DNA of 8,335 nucleotides. Origin: an uncultured Pseudogracilibacillus sp. GTDB taxonomy: Bacteria; Bacillota; Bacilli; Bacillales; Amphibacillaceae. Where the stretch lies: the NCBI GenBank assembly GCA_937960785.1, contig CALGOZ010000021.1:1-8335 (forward strand), given 5' to 3'. The notes below the pieces were generated by a model. That model did not search any database. It had not been told where the DNA came from and worked only from the letters and a program-made list of their open reading frames with translations. Shown in pieces: positions 6,104 to 8,335 of this stretch (positions are counted from its first letter, which is position 1; every line of letters starts with the position of its first letter). Made by a program: the position numbers and the translations under genes.

Positions 6104-6703
6104 TATCAATTTCTTTATACTATTAATTATAAGAAAAAGAGCATTATATCGATTTATTAAACATAATTTAACAATTTACAGCTTACTAAGACAATTAATT
6201 TATATTTTTTAAACCTAATACATAATACATTAGCAAATTAAACTGTTAGCACACTGCCTTGAGATAACGATTATAATTTTGAGTTTAACAGTACAATTGA
6301 TCTTGCCTCTTACATATTTTAGATCTTTTGTACGTAAACTATAAAACCATGCCATTGTTGTAAAATAGTTGCCCATACGCGACTATTTTACAACCTTTTT
6401 TTGTTTATTTAAAATTATACTAAACTAATAGTCATACTAACTTATAATTACCATTATAATACATTTATGTAGCTTTTTCTAAAAAATCATTTCTGTGAGC
6501 AAATAAAATAAAGGCTCCGGATGCATGCTTCTTCACTTCCACATTTACCCATAAAAAAAATATATCAATCTCTATTATTAATATGAATAAATCCTACATA
6601 AAATATCCTACAATGGAAAACATAAGAAAACAACTATTTAAGGAACAATAACTTCCATTTCTTCGTATTTACTGCATTAATCTTTACTTTAAATGCTGAA
6701 CAA
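6104..6703. other. Long AT-rich spacer without genes
   Basis: About 600 bases without a supported gene on either strand. The only strong feature is the + strand hairpin terminator at 6357-6402. A weaker inverted repeat, ACTGTTA (6242-6248) with TAACAGT (6286-6292), lies upstream of it. A 41-codon - strand frame (6355-6230) lacks a ribosome binding site and begins inside the hairpin arm. A 12-codon + frame near 6613-6651 also lacks one. No insertion-sequence ends, tRNA or recognised riboswitch were seen. Confidence 0.6.
6357..6402 (+). terminator. Orphan intrinsic terminator
   Basis: A perfect 13-bp inverted repeat (GTTGTAAAATAGT at 6357-6369 and ACTATTTTACAAC at 6382-6394) with a 12-nt loop is followed by C and seven T residues (6396-6402). 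The T tract exists only on the + strand, so it should end a rightward transcript. No rightward gene lies between it and the start of tetR, so it may end an unannotated small RNA or be left from a lost gene. Confidence 0.85.
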
Positions 6704-6733
6704 TTGACAAACAAACTTCCTAATCTTTATAAT
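6704..6733 (+). promoter_or_regulatory. Consensus sigma-A promoter of mhqE-mhqD
   Basis: Perfect TTGACA (6704-6709) and perfect TATAAT (6728-6733) hexamers are separated by 18 bp. Initiation is expected near 6740, inside the MhqR-like operator. Such a strong promoter fits a gene pair kept silent by a repressor until induction. Confidence 0.88.
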
Positions 6734-6751
6734 TGATTCGAAATCGAGATA
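6734..6751 (+). promoter_or_regulatory. MhqR-type operator
   Basis: The sequence TGATTCGAAATCGAGATA abuts the -10 box. As I recall it, the MhqR operator described in B. subtilis is an inverted repeat of the form tATCTcgAa-nTCgAGATa. The right half here (TCGAGATA) is perfect, the left half deviates at three positions, and overall 15 of 18 positions agree. The position over the transcription start is what a MarR-type repressor needs. MhqR itself is not in the window. Confidence 0.7.
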
Positions 6752-6804
6752 TTCCCATTCGTAATATCGTCGTAAAATGATAAAGATATAAAGGAGGCTT
6801 TCCT

Positions 6805-7764
6805 TTGGATAACGTACTACAAACGAAAGGAATCCACCATATCACAGCGATTGTTGGTAATGCTCAAGAAAATATTGACTTTTATGCCGGTGTGCTAGGA
6901 TTACGTCTTATTAAGAAAACTGTTAACTTCGACGATCCAGAAACGTATCATTTTTACTTCGGTGATGAAATCGGTACCCCAGGGACTATTATCACCTTCT
7001 TCCCTTGGGATGGTGCACCCCATGGACGGATTGGCAACGGTCAAGTCGGCATCACGACATACCGAATTCCAAAAGGTTCAATAGAATTTTGGCAACAACG
7101 ATTACACGACTACGGAATCGAAACGACAAGGATGACACGCTTTAACGAAACATACTTACAATTCAAAGACATCCACGGACTAAAGCTCGAACTCGTCGAA
7201 CAAGAGGACGGACCATTGAATAAGTGGGAATTTAACGGAATTACAAAGGACGTAGCGATTAAAGGTTTTCACGGTGCTGTCCTTTATTCCTCAAATATAG
7301 AAAAAACCTCAACAACATTAACACATATCTTCGGATTAGAAAAAATTGCCGAAGACAAGGATTATATTCGCTTCCAAGCTGATGGTCCCCTTGGCAATAT
7401 AATCGACCTGACAAGTACCGACAATCAGGGAAAGATGGGCGTCGGAACCGTCCATCATATCGCATGGAGAACAAGTAATAACGAACAACAAATAAAATGG
7501 CAAGAACACGTGAAAAAACACGGCTTCTTTATCACCGATATTTACGACCGTAACTACTTTAACGCCACTTACTTTCGCGAGAACGGTCATATATTGTTCG
7601 AAATTGCTACTGACCCACCAGGATTTCTTACTGACGAATCATTTAAAAATTTGGGAAAAACATTACAACTACCTGCTCAATTAGAACATAATCGAAGCCA
7701 ACTAGAACAATTATTACCTGAGGTCACTGTAAGACATGTAAAACCATCTAACAAAGGAGAATAG
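6805..7764 (+). CDS. mhqE: Ring-cleaving (VOC family) dioxygenase, MhqE/MhqO-like
   Basis: A 319-residue member of the glyoxalase/bleomycin/extradiol dioxygenase superfamily, related to Bacillus MhqA, MhqE and MhqO, which are induced by methylhydroquinone and catechol and proposed to open hydroquinone-type rings. The N-terminal VOC half begins GIHHITAIVGNAQENIDFY (9-27), and a second half begins at GFHGAVLYS (154-162). Likely metal ligands are H11 or H12, H217 or H218 (GTVHHIAWR), and E266 (HILFEIATDPPGF). The start is TTG at 6805, supported by AAGGAGG (6791-6797) 7 nt upstream. It has its own consensus promoter and MhqR-like operator, and mhqD follows after 2 nt. The pairing with an mhqD-like gene favours the mhqE name over mhqO, but orthology was not tested and the substrate is inferred. 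Confidence 0.85.
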   Translation: MDNVLQTKGIHHITAIVGNAQENIDFYAGVLGLRLIKKTVNFDDPETYHFYFGDEIGTPGTIITFFPWDGAPHGRIGNGQVGITTYRIPKGSIEFWQQRLHDYGIETTRMTRFNETYLQFKDIHGLKLELVEQEDGPLNKWEFNGITKDVAIKGFHGAVLYSSNIEKTSTTLTHIFGLEKIAEDKDYIRFQADGPLGNIIDLTSTDNQGKMGVGTVHHIAWRTSNNEQQIKWQEHVKKHGFFITDIYDRNYFNATYFRENGHILFEIATDPPGFLTDESFKNLGKTLQLPAQLEHNRSQLEQLLPEVTVRHVKPSNKGE

Positions 7765-7766
7765 CG

Positions 7767-8335
7767 ATGATTCATATCTTTCAGCAAGGAATAGAAACGA
7801 ACGATACAACATTACTTTTACTACATGGAACCGGCGGAAACGAACACGACCTAATCCCCTTAGGCAAACAAATCGATCAAACTGCATCCATATTAAGCGT
7901 TCGCGGTAACGTATTAGAAAATGGAATGCCCCGCTTCTTTAGACGAATCGCCGATGGAATTTTCGATGAGGATGATTTAATCGCCCGAACCGAAGAGTTA
8001 AACAACTTCATTACAAACGCATCGAGAAAATACAACTTCAATCGTCATAAAGTCATCGCAATCGGTTATTCGAACGGTGCCAATATCGCAGCAAGCCTAC
8101 TATTCCACTACGAAAACGCACTACGGGGCGCGATCTTACACCACCCGATGGTACCCCGCCGTGGAATCGAATTACCCAATTTAAGTGGTAAGGATATACT
8201 TATTACCGCTGGAAAACAAGACCCCATGTGTCCACCCGAAGAATCCGAAGAATTACATGAACTATTAGAAACAGCCGGTGCCAACGTCGAAACCTTTTGG
8301 ACCGACTATGGCCATCAGCTGATCCCGGCAGAAGT
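7767..8335 (+). CDS. mhqD: Carboxylesterase/phospholipase-type alpha/beta hydrolase, MhqD-like (partial)
   Basis: The gene is cut by the window end after 189 codons; the family is about 200 residues, so only a short C-terminal piece is missing. It is an alpha/beta hydrolase with LLLLHGTGGNEHDL (16-29) carrying the oxyanion region, nucleophile S102 in GYSNGA, D152 in GKQDPMCP and H183 in YGHQL, so the whole catalytic triad is present. RGNVLENGMPRFFRR (46-60) and LHHPMVP (124-130) match what I recall of B. subtilis MhqD (YodD). AAAGGAGA (7753-7760) lies 6 nt before the ATG, overlapping the end of mhqE, so the two are co-transcribed and probably translationally coupled. In Bacillus the pair takes part in resistance to quinones and related electrophiles; the exact substrate of the hydrolase is not known to me. 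Confidence 0.92.
   Translation, partial: MIHIFQQGIETNDTTLLLLHGTGGNEHDLIPLGKQIDQTASILSVRGNVLENGMPRFFRRIADGIFDEDDLIARTEELNNFITNASRKYNFNRHKVIAIGYSNGANIAASLLFHYENALRGAILHHPMVPRRGIELPNLSGKDILITAGKQDPMCPPEESEELHELLETAGANVETFWTDYGHQLIPAE

Noticed and set aside
6230..6355. 41-codon - strand frame in the long spacer
   Set aside because: No ribosome binding site, begins within the terminator hairpin arm, and the product resembles nothing I know.
7259..7590. Two overlapping - strand frames opposite mhqE
   Set aside because: Antisense to a conserved VOC dioxygenase with no recognisable product.

Overview
The window looks like chromosomal DNA of a low-GC, Gram-positive, spore-former-type Bacillota (Bacillales). 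It is AT-rich, has strong AAGGAGG-type ribosome binding sites, and three of its seven genes appear to start with TTG. It holds a Bacillus-type riboflavin operon under an FMN riboswitch and an mhqE-mhqD pair with a recognisable MhqR-type operator. The genus cannot be fixed from the sequence alone.

Layout. Bases 1-190 are a 52-bp tandem repeat array, cut by the window edge, that can form alternative hairpins. Bases 191-555 are non-coding and contain three degenerate copies of a second repeat about 66 bp apart. A promoter with an extended -10 box at 556-585 precedes a + strand DUF3891 gene (615-1379). A 13-bp perfect hairpin (1431-1475) separates it from the convergent riboflavin operon on the - strand. 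Read in transcription order, that operon has a promoter (about 5353-5326), an FMN riboswitch aptamer (5320-5176), an intrinsic terminator used for attenuation (5071-5037), then ribD, ribE, ribBA and ribH. Upstream of it, on the same strand, is a TetR-family regulator gene (5416-6018). An AT-rich stretch of almost 700 bases without a gene follows. It contains a strong + strand terminator at 6357-6402 that belongs to no visible gene. The window ends with a consensus sigma-A promoter, an MhqR-like operator immediately after its -10 box, mhqE, and mhqD cut by the window end.

Function. The four rib genes cover the pathway from GTP and ribulose 5-phosphate to riboflavin, apart from the phosphatase step normally encoded elsewhere. 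FMN closes the loop by terminating the leader transcript. The mhqE-mhqD pair belongs to the quinone/hydroquinone and thiol-reactive electrophile response of Bacillus and is probably repressed by an MhqR encoded outside the window. The DUF3891 protein and the TetR regulator have no assigned role.

Most of the coding content is ordinary core or stress metabolism. The less explained material is in the spacers: the 52-bp hairpin array, the decayed 66-bp-period repeat and the orphan terminator. No clear new multi-gene system was found.
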